Source: Gammaproteobacteria bacterium (GTDB taxonomy: Bacteria; Pseudomonadota; Gammaproteobacteria; UBA9214). Taken from it: a stretch of 8,792 nucleotides of DNA. Shown in pieces: positions 1 to 7,047 of this stretch. A program made the translations under genes and the position numbers. Where the stretch lies: NCBI GenBank assembly GCA_030632175.1, contig DAOVVG010000082.1, positions 1-8,792 of the forward strand, in the 5' to 3' direction. The stretch's first letter is position 1; the number at the start of each line of letters is the position of its first letter. The notes under the pieces are model-generated. The model was not told the origin of the DNA and did no database searches. It saw only the letters and a list, made by a program, of their open reading frames with translations.

Positions 1-535
1 CTCGCACATTGCCAGACGCTACAACACCACCGTCAGCGTGCTGCGCAATACCAATGTATTGAAGAACTCGAGTATCCGCGCCGGTCAGCATTTACTGGTA
101 CCGGTTGCCGCACAGGATGCTTCCCGCTATACGGCACTGGCAAAACGCCTGCAGCCGACGCAAAGCTCAGGTAACAAATTGACCCACAAGGTGAGCTCGG
201 GTGACAGCCTCTGGAATATTGCCCGGCAGTATGATGTTACCGTGAACCAGGTCACGCGCTGGAACCGGCTTGATGGCGGCGCACTGATAAGACCGGGACA
301 ACAACTGGTGATTTGGCAAAAGGGCAAGGCATCAGCAAATGGCAAACGTGTCCGTACCGTTAACTACACCGTGCGCAATGGTGACTCGCTCTACCGGATC
401 TCTCAAAAATTCAATGTCACCATTAATGATCTGCGCCGCTGGAACAATCTGTCCAAGGGGAAATACCTGCAACCTGGCCAGCACCTGAAACTGTATGTGG
501 ATGTGACCCGGATGTCTGCGAACAGTCGTAGCTAG
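1..535 (+). CDS. mltD: LysM-repeat C-terminus of a murein hydrolase, probably lytic transglycosylase MltD (5' end outside window)
   Basis: The gene enters from the left edge; the reading frame is open from base 2 to a TAG stop at 533-535. The visible part (about 177 residues) is a chain of LysM modules, which bind the GlcNAc-containing glycan of peptidoglycan. The tail of one module lies at about 2-109, ending in IRAGQHLLVPV. A complete module lies at about 182-316 (HKVSSGDSLWNIARQYDVTV to IRPGQQLVIW). A last module lies at about 362-496 (YTVRNGDSLYRISQKFNVTI to LQPGQHLKLY). Short Ser/Thr/Lys/Gln-rich linkers join them. MltD is a periplasmic or outer-membrane enzyme with an N-terminal SLT catalytic domain and C-terminal LysM repeats; E. 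coli MltD has two, and here at least three are visible. The catalytic domain is outside the window, so MltD is an inference; another LysM cell-wall protein is possible. It converges on the DUF502 gene with 20 bp between the stops. Confidence 0.6.
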   Translation, partial: SHIARRYNTTVSVLRNTNVLKNSSIRAGQHLLVPVAAQDASRYTALAKRLQPTQSSGNKLTHKVSSGDSLWNIARQYDVTVNQVTRWNRLDGGALIRPGQQLVIWQKGKASANGKRVRTVNYTVRNGDSLYRISQKFNVTINDLRRWNNLSKGKYLQPGQHLKLYVDVTRMSANSRS

Positions 536-555
536 CAATGCTATGTGATTAATGG

Positions 556-1173
556 TCAGGTTCGCGGTAACTCAGTACAGTACTGCTTGATCAATTTCTC
601 TGAACCCGCACCGCAACTGATAATGCTGCGCATCGCGTCCTGCACCGGGATCGGTACCGGGTGCACGTACTTTCCTTCCAGGTGATAGATCAGGCCCGAC
701 GTTGGATTAGGCCCGGTCGGCACGAACACGGTATAACTGCCATCTTCATGTGTGTCGGTAATAAAGCAGGTCGCCAGCGTGGAGTTACAGAAAATCTGCG
801 CCAGCGCCACCGATGAAAACGGCGAATCCTTGCGACTGCCAAACAGCTGCAACACGGTTTCCTTGATCATGGAGTAACCGGGGGCCAGCCGCAGTATGCG
901 TGTCTCCACCTGTCTGTAGAAGAAACCACCCAGGCGGGTACGCACCAGCACGCCGACAAAAAAACAGGCCGCCAAAATGAGGATGATGACAAATGATTCC
1001 GCTATAAATTCATTGGTTTGCGTGTCTTTTATGACAATGTTTGTTATTGGCTGTATCCAGCTGGCAATGAGATCAAATATCCAGACCGTCACCGACACCA
1101 GGATAGCGACCGGCAGAATCACGACCACCCCGCCGAGCAGCGAGGTTTTCAGAAAGTGTTTGAGTTTGAGCAT
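556..1173 (-). CDS. DUF502 family two-helix inner-membrane protein
   Basis: A 205-residue protein with an ATG start and an upstream GGGAG ribosome-binding site at good spacing. Two hydrophobic segments, about residues 11-33 and 61-79, predict an inner-membrane protein with a short loop between them and a long soluble C-terminal part. The soluble part carries the family hallmark VFVPTGPNPTSG at residues 149-160. Nearby are APGYSMIKETVLQLFG (about 97-112) and a proline-rich PVPIPVQDAM (about 172-181), also typical of DUF502. The length fits the family, usually about 200 residues. The molecular function of the family is not established to my knowledge. It follows lysS on the same strand after 154 bp that contain a palindromic repeat, so cotranscription with prfB-lysS is possible but not shown. 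The C-terminus ends 20 bp from the convergent LysM gene, leaving no room for a separate terminator. Confidence 0.9.
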   Translation of the reverse strand: MLKLKHFLKTSLLGGVVVILPVAILVSVTVWIFDLIASWIQPITNIVIKDTQTNEFIAESFVIILILAACFFVGVLVRTRLGGFFYRQVETRILRLAPGYSMIKETVLQLFGSRKDSPFSSVALAQIFCNSTLATCFITDTHEDGSYTVFVPTGPNPTSGLIYHLEGKYVHPVPIPVQDAMRSIISCGAGSEKLIKQYCTELPRT

Positions 1174-1180
1174 GGTTATA

Positions 1181-1185
1181 CTCCC
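1181..1185 (-). promoter_or_regulatory. Ribosome-binding site of the DUF502 gene
   Basis: On the minus strand GGGAG lies 7 nt before the ATG (1171-1173). It is the best Shine-Dalgarno match near this start and supports the chosen initiation codon. Confidence 0.6.
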
Positions 1186-1213
1186 GGGTAATCTGATGTA
1201 CCTGTTCTAACCT

Positions 1214-1293
1214 GATAGGTACGCTGCGCTTTACCCATCCTGCAAGACATCCTGCTCTAGGATGGGTAAAGGAGCAAAGCGACACACCCATCA
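1214..1293 (+). repeat. 80-bp REPIN-like palindromic repeat, copy 1
   Basis: Two inverted REP-like arms separated by 17 nt. The inner stem is CTTTACCCATCCT (1229-1241) pairing with AGGATGGGTAAAG (1259-1271), 13 bp without mismatch. Each arm also has its own outer complement: the first starts GATAGGTAC and the second ends CACACCCATCA. Copy 2 at 4161-4240, read on the other strand, aligns over all 80 positions with no gap and about 68 identities by eye. The arms are not equivalent: one is short (GCGCTTT) and one long (AAAGGAGCAAAGCGAC), and both copies keep this asymmetry. It starts 34 bp downstream of the lysS stop. REP sequences are typically headed by GTAG and mobilised in trans by RAYT transposases; that link is inferred here. 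There is no T-run, so a canonical terminator is unlikely, although the hairpin could protect the lysS mRNA 3' end. Confidence 0.8.
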
Positions 1294-1327
1294 GGTCAAT
1301 GCCAGGTTATTTAAGGTATGGCTACAT

Positions 1328-2815
1328 TCAGGCCTCTGGCCGCATGTGTGGAAATAGCAGCACATCACGAATAGACGCTGAATCCGTAAACAGCATCACC
1401 AATCTGTCAATACCAATACCCTCGCCTGCGGTTGGCGGCATACCGTGTTCCAGCGCACGAATATAATCATCGTCATAGTGCATCGCCTCCAGATCACCGG
1501 CGTCCTTGTCCGCAACCTGTTGACGGAAACGTTCGGCCTGATCTTCGGAATCATTCAGCTCCGAGAAGCCATTGGCAATTTCATGACCACCGACAAAAAA
1601 TTCAAATCGATCGGTAATAAACGGATCTTCATCGTTACGCCGCGCCAAAGGTGATACCTCTGTGGGATAGGCCGTAATAAAGGTAGGATTATCCAGCCGG
1701 CCTTCCACGGTCTTCTCGAAGATCTCAATCTGTACCTTGCCCAGTCCGTAACTGTCTTTCAGCGGTATCTTCAGATTGGCAGCCACGACCCTTGCCCGGT
1801 CAAGATCATCAACATCCTCTGCGGTCAACTCGGGATTAAAGTGCAAAATGGAATCGCGCACACTGATGCGCCAAAAAGGTTTGCCGAAATCATACTGGCT
1901 ACCCTGGTATTCAACAGAGGTACTGCCAAGCAGGTCTTGCGCCATGCTGCGCAACAGGTCTTCCGTCAGGTCCATTAAATCATTGAAGTCTGCATACGAC
2001 TGATAGAACTCCAGCATGGTGAACTCGGGATTATGCCGCGTCGACAGTCCTTCGTTACGGAAGTTACGGTTAATCTCGTAGACCCGTTCATAACCACCCA
2101 CCACCAGCCGTTTTAAATAAAGCTCCGGGGCGATACGCAGAAACAGATCCATATCCAGCGCATTATGAAACGTGGAAAACGGCCGTGCCGTTGCCCCGCC
2201 CGGAATAGCCTGCATCATTGGCGTTTCAACTTCCAGAAAATCCTTGTCGTTCAGGTAATCACGAATAAATTGCACAACACGGCTACGCATGAGAAAGGTA
2301 TTGCGCGACACCTCGTTCATAATGAGATCGACATATCGTTGCCGGTAACGGGTTTCCTGATCCGCCAGACCATGGAACTTGTCGGGCAGTGGCCGCAAGG
2401 ATTTAGTCAGCATGCGAATGGAATCTGTCCGGACCGACAGTTCACCGGTTTTTGTTTTAAACAGCACACCTTCCGCGCCAATAATGTCACCGACATCCCA
2501 GGTCTTGAAATTCTGGTAGACACCTTCCGGCAACGAATCGCGCTGCAAAAATAGCTGGATACGGCCGGACATATCCTGCAACTGGGCAAAACTCGCCTTG
2601 CCCATCACCCGCTTGGCCATCAGCCGGCCGGCAACATTAACGCGCACCGGTTCGGCCTCCAGCGCATCATTGTCCTTTTCGCCATACTCGGCATGCAACT
2701 CACCGGCAACCGCGTTACGGCGGAAATCATTCGGAAAAGCATTGCCATCCTTGCGTAAGGCTTCCAGCTTGCTGCGGCGCTGCGCGATGAGCGAATTTTC
2801 GTCCTGGTCTGTCAT
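1328..2815 (-). CDS. lysS: Lysyl-tRNA synthetase, class II
   Basis: Charges tRNA-Lys with lysine using ATP in the cytoplasm. The predicted protein has 495 residues, close to E. coli LysS (505). An N-terminal helix and an anticodon-binding OB domain cover about residues 55-140 (e.g. VAGRLMAKRVMGKASFAQLQ). The class II catalytic domain follows: motif 1 region FLEVETPMMQ (about 193-202) with GGATARPF after it, motif 2 NFRNEGLSTRHNPEFTMLEF (about 251-270), and motif 3 GIGIDRLVMLF (466-476), ending in the usual LLFPHMRPE. I chose the ATG at 2813-2815. An in-frame TTG at 2828-2830 would add MNRQT, but the ATG fits family N-termini better. Neither start has a clear Shine-Dalgarno sequence. It follows prfB on the same strand, the well-known prfB-lysS pairing, with 68 bp between them that contain a small hairpin and a T-run. 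Confidence 0.97.
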   Translation of the reverse strand: MTDQDENSLIAQRRSKLEALRKDGNAFPNDFRRNAVAGELHAEYGEKDNDALEAEPVRVNVAGRLMAKRVMGKASFAQLQDMSGRIQLFLQRDSLPEGVYQNFKTWDVGDIIGAEGVLFKTKTGELSVRTDSIRMLTKSLRPLPDKFHGLADQETRYRQRYVDLIMNEVSRNTFLMRSRVVQFIRDYLNDKDFLEVETPMMQAIPGGATARPFSTFHNALDMDLFLRIAPELYLKRLVVGGYERVYEINRNFRNEGLSTRHNPEFTMLEFYQSYADFNDLMDLTEDLLRSMAQDLLGSTSVEYQGSQYDFGKPFWRISVRDSILHFNPELTAEDVDDLDRARVVAANLKIPLKDSYGLGKVQIEIFEKTVEGRLDNPTFITAYPTEVSPLARRNDEDPFITDRFEFFVGGHEIANGFSELNDSEDQAERFRQQVADKDAGDLEAMHYDDDYIRALEHGMPPTAGEGIGIDRLVMLFTDSASIRDVLLFPHMRPEA

Positions 2816-2840
2816 AGTCTGTCTGTTCAATAATATTTAT

Positions 2841-2875
2841 AAAAAAAGATGAGATGCCCGATGGTTACACGGGCA
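2841..2875 (-). terminator. Possible weak terminator or attenuator hairpin between prfB and lysS
   Basis: On the minus strand, just after the prfB stop, TGCCCG (2870-2875) can pair with CGGGCA (2855-2860) across a 9-nt loop. After 7 further bases comes a run of seven T (2841-2847). The stem is only 6 bp and the T-run is displaced from it, so this is not a textbook intrinsic terminator. It could trim lysS expression relative to prfB or may be chance. The T-run also lies upstream of the lysS start, which lacks a good ribosome-binding site. Confidence 0.35.
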
Positions 2876-2883
2876 CTGTCATA

Positions 2884-3982
2884 CTACAGCCCGCTCTTCA
2901 AACTGGCTTCAATAAACTGGTCCAGGTCCCCATCCAGCACCGCCTGTGTATTGCCTACTTCAACGTTGGTGCGTAAATCCTTGATGCGGGACTGATCAAG
3001 CACGTAGGAGCGAATTTGGCTGCCCCAGCCAATATCCGACTTGGTTTCCTCAAGTGCCTGCTGGTCGACGCTGCGTTTCTGGACCTCCAGTTCGTACAAC
3101 CTGGACTTGAGCTGTTTCATCGCCGTCGCCTTGTTCTTGTGCTGTGACCGGTCGTTCTGACACTGCACAACAGCACCACTCGGCTCGTGCGTAATACGCA
3201 CAGCCGATTCGGTCCGGTTGACGTGCTGACCACCGGCACCGCTGGCGCGATACACATCAATTCTCAAATCTGCCGGGTTAATATCAATGTCGATATCGTC
3301 ATCGACTTCCGGTGACACAAACACTGCCGCAAATGATGTATGACGGCGGTTACCGGAATCAAAGGGTGATTTCCTGACCAGCCGATGCACACCGATTTCA
3401 GTGCGCAACCAGCCAAATGCATAGTCGCCGTCAACCTTCACCGTGGCACTCTTGATACCTGCCACATCACCGGCAGACACCTCGATCAATTCTGTCTTGA
3501 AATCGTGGCGCTCAGCCCAGCGCAGGTACATGCGCAGCAGCATTTCAGCCCAGTCCTGCGCTTCGGTGCCACCGGAACCGGACTGTATATCGACAAAGGC
3601 GCTGCTCGCATCCATCTCACCGGAAAACATGCGACGGAATTCCAGCTTCGCGATATCCGCCTCCAGAGAATGCACATCCTCCTCAACCGCATCCAGCGTC
3701 TCCTGGTCTTTTTCCTCGGCGGCAAACTCCAGCAATTCACTCGCATCCTGCAGCGACTGAGACATGCTATTCAACGTCTGCACAACCTCTTCAAGCCGCA
3801 CCCGTTCTTTCCCCAGTTCCTGGGCACGGTCAGGGTTGTTCCAGACGTCCGGGTCTTCCAGCTCGCGAGTGACTTCGGTTAGCCGCTCATTCTTGCTATC
3901 GAGGTCAAAGGTACCCCCTGAGAGACGCCGCTCTCCCGTCGAGGTCTTTTATCTGGTTGCGTATAGAGGTCAGGTCAGACAT
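2884..3982 (-). CDS. prfB: Peptide chain release factor 2 (RF2), expressed through a programmed +1 frameshift
   Basis: RF2 recognises UGA and UAA and triggers peptide release in the ribosome. The zero-frame start is ATG at 3980-3982 (MSDLTSIRNQIKDLDGRAAS...). It runs 25 codons to CTT and then meets an in-frame TGA at 3905-3907. Skipping the T at 3907 continues translation as DLDSKNERLTEVTRELEDPD to the TAG stop at 2884-2886. The joined product is 365 residues, the same as E. coli RF2. With this numbering the SPF stop-codon recognition tripeptide falls at 205-207 and the catalytic GGQ at 250-252, exactly the E. coli positions. Residue 246 is Ala (RASGAGGQ), not the unusual Thr of E. coli K-12. 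No strong Shine-Dalgarno sequence is seen before the ATG. lysS follows on the same strand. An annotation starting at the in-frame GTG at 3799-3801 would lose about 60 residues and hide the frameshift. Confidence 0.97.
3905..3919 (-). promoter_or_regulatory. prfB: prfB programmed +1 frameshift site
   Basis: On the minus strand the site reads AGG GGG TAC CTT TGA C. AGGGGG (3914-3919) is the internal Shine-Dalgarno-like stimulator, CTT (3908-3910) is the slippery codon, and TGA (3905-3907) is codon 26. The following C (3904) gives the poorly terminating UGAC context. It differs from the E. coli site only in TAC for TAT within this core. When RF2 is scarce the ribosome pauses at UGA, slips +1 and makes more RF2; this is established for the family and inferred here from the conserved site. 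Confidence 0.96.
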
Positions 3983-4063
3983 AGGTAAGATACTATTCGT
4001 AAAGGAATTTTAAAGCGCGCCATGATACTACTGTTGGCCGGGTGAGACTACCGGGTGACACGT

Positions 4064-4077
4064 TAACCAGCTGGTTA
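4064..4077. promoter_or_regulatory. 14-bp perfect palindrome upstream of prfB, possible operator
   Basis: TAACCAGCTGGTTA is its own reverse complement and lies 81 bp upstream of the prfB ATG. A CCGGGTGA direct repeat (4038-4045 and 4051-4058) lies between the two. The position suits a regulator site or the promoter region of prfB, but I recognise no known regulator motif and could not assign convincing -35/-10 boxes. Confidence 0.25.
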
Positions 4078-4160
4078 TCCATGTACCCCATACCATCACG
4101 CTAATACTCAGCACTTCACGCTATCCTGCTGTATATACTTGTATTTATACTCTTTGGTCC

Positions 4161-4240
4161 TGATGGGTACGTCGCGTTGCTCCTTTACCCATCCTACGAC
4201 ACAGTGTCTTGCAGGATGGGTAAAGCGAAGCGTACCCGTC
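4161..4240 (-). repeat. 80-bp REPIN-like palindromic repeat, copy 2
   Basis: Same element as copy 1 at 1214-1293, in the opposite orientation. The inner 13-bp stem is CTTTACCCATCCT (4183-4195) with AGGATGGGTAAAG (4213-4225), again with a 17-nt spacer. Here the spacer also contains GACAC-T-GTGTC symmetry (plus strand GACACAGTGTC, 4198-4208). The long arm is itself a hairpin, GATGGGTA (4162-4169) with TACCCATC (4186-4193), and so is the short arm, GATGGGTA (4215-4222) with TACCCGTC (4233-4240). Read on the minus strand the long arm begins GTAGGATGGG, carrying the GTAG head typical of REP sequences. It lies 37 bp after the recJ stop, in the recJ-prfB gap. No T-run follows. This copy is better preserved than copy 1, whose outer arms have decayed. 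Confidence 0.82.
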
Positions 4241-4277
4241 AAACACATGGTTCATTTTTACCATGATACGAGGCACT

Positions 4278-5996
4278 TTAGCGCGCTTCCATGTGTTCAA
4301 CAATCAGCTGGGCGCTCACGATTCCCCGGTACTCGTTCACATCCAGCCGGTAAGCCATGTGCACCCGCTGACTGCCCCTCGGTAACACCTCGGTGTTAAA
4401 GGCAATACCGTCGATCTGACAGTGACCACTTTCGGGGCTCAGGGTCATCTTCAGATGCCGCTGGCCAACCACGCGGTGACTCACCACATTAAAATCACCT
4501 TCGAACACCGGCGCCGGAAAGCCCTGCCCCCAGGGACTGGCATCGCGCAACAGTTGCGCGGTTTCCAGCGACAGTTCCTGCTCGGACAATTCACCATCAG
4601 AGTAAACAACATCGTTGAGATCATCCCGCGAAAGCTGGCGTGACACCTCTTCATCAAAGGCCGCTGCAAAAGCCGGGTAATGATCTTCCGGCAGACTCAA
4701 TCCGGCAGCCATCGCATGGCCACCAAACTTTGCTATCAGGTCGGGATGGCGGGATGCCACCGCATCCAGCGCATCGCGAATATGCAAACCGGCAACCGAA
4801 CGTGCCGAACCCTTTATTTCTCCCTCACCACTGCGTGCGAAGGCAATGACCGGTCGATGAAAACGTTCCTTGATACGTGCCGCAAGAATACCAATGACAC
4901 CCTGGTGCCAGTCCGGATCAAACAGACACAGGCCAACCGGTAATTGTTTATCATCAAGATTGAGACTGGCGATGGCATCCAGTGCCCGGCTCTGCATGTC
5001 GGATTCAATGTCCTTGCGTTCGCGATTCAGCGTATCCAGCCGGGCAGCCATTTCAGCAGCTGCAACCGCATCATCGGTGAGCAGGCACTCGATACCGAGC
5101 GACATATCATCAAGGCGTCCGGCGGCATTCAAGCGCGGGCCCACGGTAAAGCCGAGATCGGTTGCAACAATGCGCGACAGGCTACGGCCACCGACCTCGA
5201 GCAAGGCGCGAATGCCTGGCACACAGTGACCGGCACGCATGCGCTGCACACCCTGTTGCACCAGAATGCGATTATTTCGATCCAGCGGCACTACATCCGC
5301 CACGGTGCCCAGCGCGACCAGGTCAAGGTACTGTGCAAGGTTCGGCTCAGGGATCGCCTTACTGTCAAACCAGCCCTGTTCACGCAAGCGGGTCCGTAAT
5401 GCCAGCATCACATAAAACGCTACCCCCACACCGGCAAGTGATTTACTGGGAAAGGACTCATCAACGAGATTCGGATTCACAATGGCATCGGCAGCTGGCA
5501 ACTGCTCACCAGGAAGGTGGTGATCGGTAATCAGCACCTTGATCCCCTGCTCCTTCGCAGCCGCCACGCCATCGACACTGGAAATGCCGTTATCCACCGT
5601 CACGATCAGGTCCGGCTGCAGCTCTGCCGCCACGCTCACGATCTCGGGGGTCAGACCATAGCCGTATTCGAAACGGTTCGGCACCAGGTAATGAACCTCT
5701 GTGGCCCCCATGGCACGCAAGGCACGCAAACACAGGGCGCAACTGGTCGCACCGTCAGCATCAAAGTCTCCAACCACCACGATGCGCTGGCGGTTTACAA
5801 TTGCGTCCTGCAACAGCTTCACTGCATCCGGCAAGCCACCCAGCTCCGCAGGGGGAATTAATTTATCCAGCGAATAATCGAGATCTGCTGCCGATTCCAC
5901 ACTACGTGCAGCATAGATCCGTCGCAGTACCGGATGCAGGTCCGCCGGTAACTGTTCTGCTGACGAACAGGCGCGTTTAATAATAGATCTGGTCAT
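4278..5996 (-). CDS. recJ: Single-stranded-DNA-specific 5'-3' exonuclease RecJ
   Basis: Degrades single-stranded DNA 5' to 3' in recombinational repair (RecFOR pathway) and mismatch repair. The protein has 572 residues against 577 in E. coli. DHH phosphoesterase motifs are intact: GDFDADG (76-82), VDNG (134-137), DHH (158-160) and LGTVADVVPL (229-238), giving the aspartates and histidines that bind the two metal ions. The DHHA1 part includes GPRLNAAGR (286-294) and GGHAMAAG (425-432). The C-terminal stretch after about 460 corresponds to the OB-like DNA-binding domain. I chose the ATG at 5994-5996 because family similarity starts just after it; the frame stays open 74 codons further upstream, but that part only shadows the preceding gene. 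GAGGA (6008-6012) lies 11 nt before the ATG, slightly far but usable. The start overlaps the 3' end of the RpfE-like gene by 20 bp, so translational coupling is likely. Confidence 0.96.
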   Translation of the reverse strand: MTRSIIKRACSSAEQLPADLHPVLRRIYAARSVESAADLDYSLDKLIPPAELGGLPDAVKLLQDAIVNRQRIVVVGDFDADGATSCALCLRALRAMGATEVHYLVPNRFEYGYGLTPEIVSVAAELQPDLIVTVDNGISSVDGVAAAKEQGIKVLITDHHLPGEQLPAADAIVNPNLVDESFPSKSLAGVGVAFYVMLALRTRLREQGWFDSKAIPEPNLAQYLDLVALGTVADVVPLDRNNRILVQQGVQRMRAGHCVPGIRALLEVGGRSLSRIVATDLGFTVGPRLNAAGRLDDMSLGIECLLTDDAVAAAEMAARLDTLNRERKDIESDMQSRALDAIASLNLDDKQLPVGLCLFDPDWHQGVIGILAARIKERFHRPVIAFARSGEGEIKGSARSVAGLHIRDALDAVASRHPDLIAKFGGHAMAAGLSLPEDHYPAFAAAFDEEVSRQLSRDDLNDVVYSDGELSEQELSLETAQLLRDASPWGQGFPAPVFEGDFNVVSHRVVGQRHLKMTLSPESGHCQIDGIAFNTEVLPRGSQRVHMAYRLDVNEYRGIVSAQLIVEHMEAR

Positions 5997-7035
5997 GGCG
6001 ACACACGTCCTCGAAAAAACGACTGCGCTTCCAGAAGCCGCGTTGCTGTTTCCTGTTTGTCCGATAACGATGGCCGTTGCCGGGATAAATATCGAGTAAA
6101 TCCAGATCGCCTCGTTTGACCGCAGCCAGTAACGGGGCAAACCAATGTTGCTCCAGTTGCCGCAGCGTATCAACCCAGTTCTCGACATCGCTATACTGTG
6201 CCAGGCCATCCAGCACATCGTTCACCACCAGCAACTCGCCGTCGCCGGCAATTGCCAGCAATTCGTCTCCATCTGCGGGTACATCTACCCGGGGAATCCC
6301 CGCCTGCTGCGCCAGGCCCATCGCAAACGGATAGTCTGTCGCCACCCTGACGGCCGTGGTCTGTACAGTTGCCGGCAACTCGCCACCACCCCAGAACCAC
6401 ACACTGTTGATTACCGGTTCGCCGCGCTGCTCACGCGCCGCATTTACCGGGTGCGCATGGAACAGCATCTGTATTTCATTCAACAGCGCATGCCAGTCAG
6501 CCGCCACCTCCCCCTGTGGCAGGCAGGCATCTATCGACTGCCCGATAACATCGCCGATAGCCCTTGTTGTCACACCCGGGGCGGCGGGCAGTGACAGATA
6601 CCAGCGCTGCGGCCGCGGCGCCTCCAGACACCAGCCACGCTCGGCATAAAATCCGTTGAAAGCAGCGACCAGTTCATCGGCCTCCTCCTGCGTCAGAGAA
6701 AAGCTGTGACTGTCAAACAGACGCAGACTGCTCTGATCGGCACGCAAGTGCACCGGGTCAGCCCGCATCAGGTAACCGGCAGACGCTACGCCTGTATCGG
6801 ATAAATAAGTCAGCGAGGCAACCGGCAGTGAATGGGGTGAATCGTTTTGCAGTTTAAAGTGACCGGCCAGTGTCGTATCAAGATCACAACCGCCCGTCGA
6901 CTGCACCGTGCAACGCGACAGCAACCGGTCAAGCGCAACCGGTCGCGGTTCAAGGCAGGCAGAAACGGCAGGGTCTGAAACCGGGCCACACAATCCCGGA
7001 ACAACCAGCGTGATGTGTCGACCGCGTGCAGACAA
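5977..7035 (-). CDS. RpfE/COG4255-type conserved protein, function unknown (often annotated phosphoglycerate mutase-like)
   Basis: A protein of about 352 residues. Recognisable family blocks are VVPGLCGP near the N-terminus (11-18), MRADPVHLRADQ (90-101), LNEIQMLFHAHPVN (185-198) and INSVWFWGGGELP (209-221). The C-terminus is strongly basic (RTNRKQQRGFWKRSR). I recognise it as the family next to recJ in Pseudomonas and Xanthomonas, called RpfE in the Xanthomonas rpf region and often labelled a cofactor-independent phosphoglycerate mutase-like protein. I see no intact set of phosphoglycerate mutase active-site residues, so I assign no activity. The start is unusual. The thrC TGA (7048-7050) is in this very frame, and the first ATG would be residue 90 and the first GTG about residue 44, both after conserved sequence. 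Initiation must therefore use TTG at 7033-7035 (chosen) or CTG at 7041 or 7047. No Shine-Dalgarno sequence is seen, so coupling to thrC is likely. It overlaps recJ by 20 bp. Confidence 0.8.
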   Translation of the reverse strand: MSARGRHITLVVPGLCGPVSDPAVSACLEPRPVALDRLLSRCTVQSTGGCDLDTTLAGHFKLQNDSPHSLPVASLTYLSDTGVASAGYLMRADPVHLRADQSSLRLFDSHSFSLTQEEADELVAAFNGFYAERGWCLEAPRPQRWYLSLPAAPGVTTRAIGDVIGQSIDACLPQGEVAADWHALLNEIQMLFHAHPVNAAREQRGEPVINSVWFWGGGELPATVQTTAVRVATDYPFAMGLAQQAGIPRVDVPADGDELLAIAGDGELLVVNDVLDGLAQYSDVENWVDTLRQLEQHWFAPLLAAVKRGDLDLLDIYPGNGHRYRTNRKQQRGFWKRSRFFEDVCRHDQIYY

Positions 7036-7047
7036 GGCCAGGGCCAG

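Noticed and set aside
1214..1293. CRISPR array or intrinsic terminator from the palindromic repeat
   Set aside because: There are only two inverted arms, with no regular spacers and no T-run. A REPIN-like element fits better.
2816..2830. TTG start of lysS five codons upstream of the ATG
   Set aside because: It has no better ribosome-binding site than the ATG, and the added MNRQT is not a family feature that I recognise.
3905..3907. prfB as a pseudogene because of an in-frame TGA
   Set aside because: The TGA sits in the canonical recoding signal, and frame joining gives a full-length RF2 with all motifs in register.
4128..4143. LexA-like box, CTGTATATACTTGTAT
   Set aside because: The left half resembles a LexA site, but the required CAG at the right end is missing, and the position is far from a clear promoter.
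4139..4399. Plus-strand small ORF of 86 codons across the repeat and the recJ 3' end
   Set aside because: It reads through the repeat and the antisense of recJ, with no Shine-Dalgarno sequence or recognisable protein. The related ORF at 1073-1291 on the other strand shares repeat-derived residues only.
5997..6218. N-terminal extension of RecJ by 74 residues
   Set aside because: The frame stays open, but the sequence (Trp/Ile-rich, no family match) is the shadow of the RpfE-like gene. RecJ similarity and normal length begin at the ATG at 5996.
6145..6594. Long antisense ORFs opposite the RpfE-like, recJ, prfB and thrC genes
   Set aside because: These are shadows of the real coding frames; their translations show no recognisable domain.
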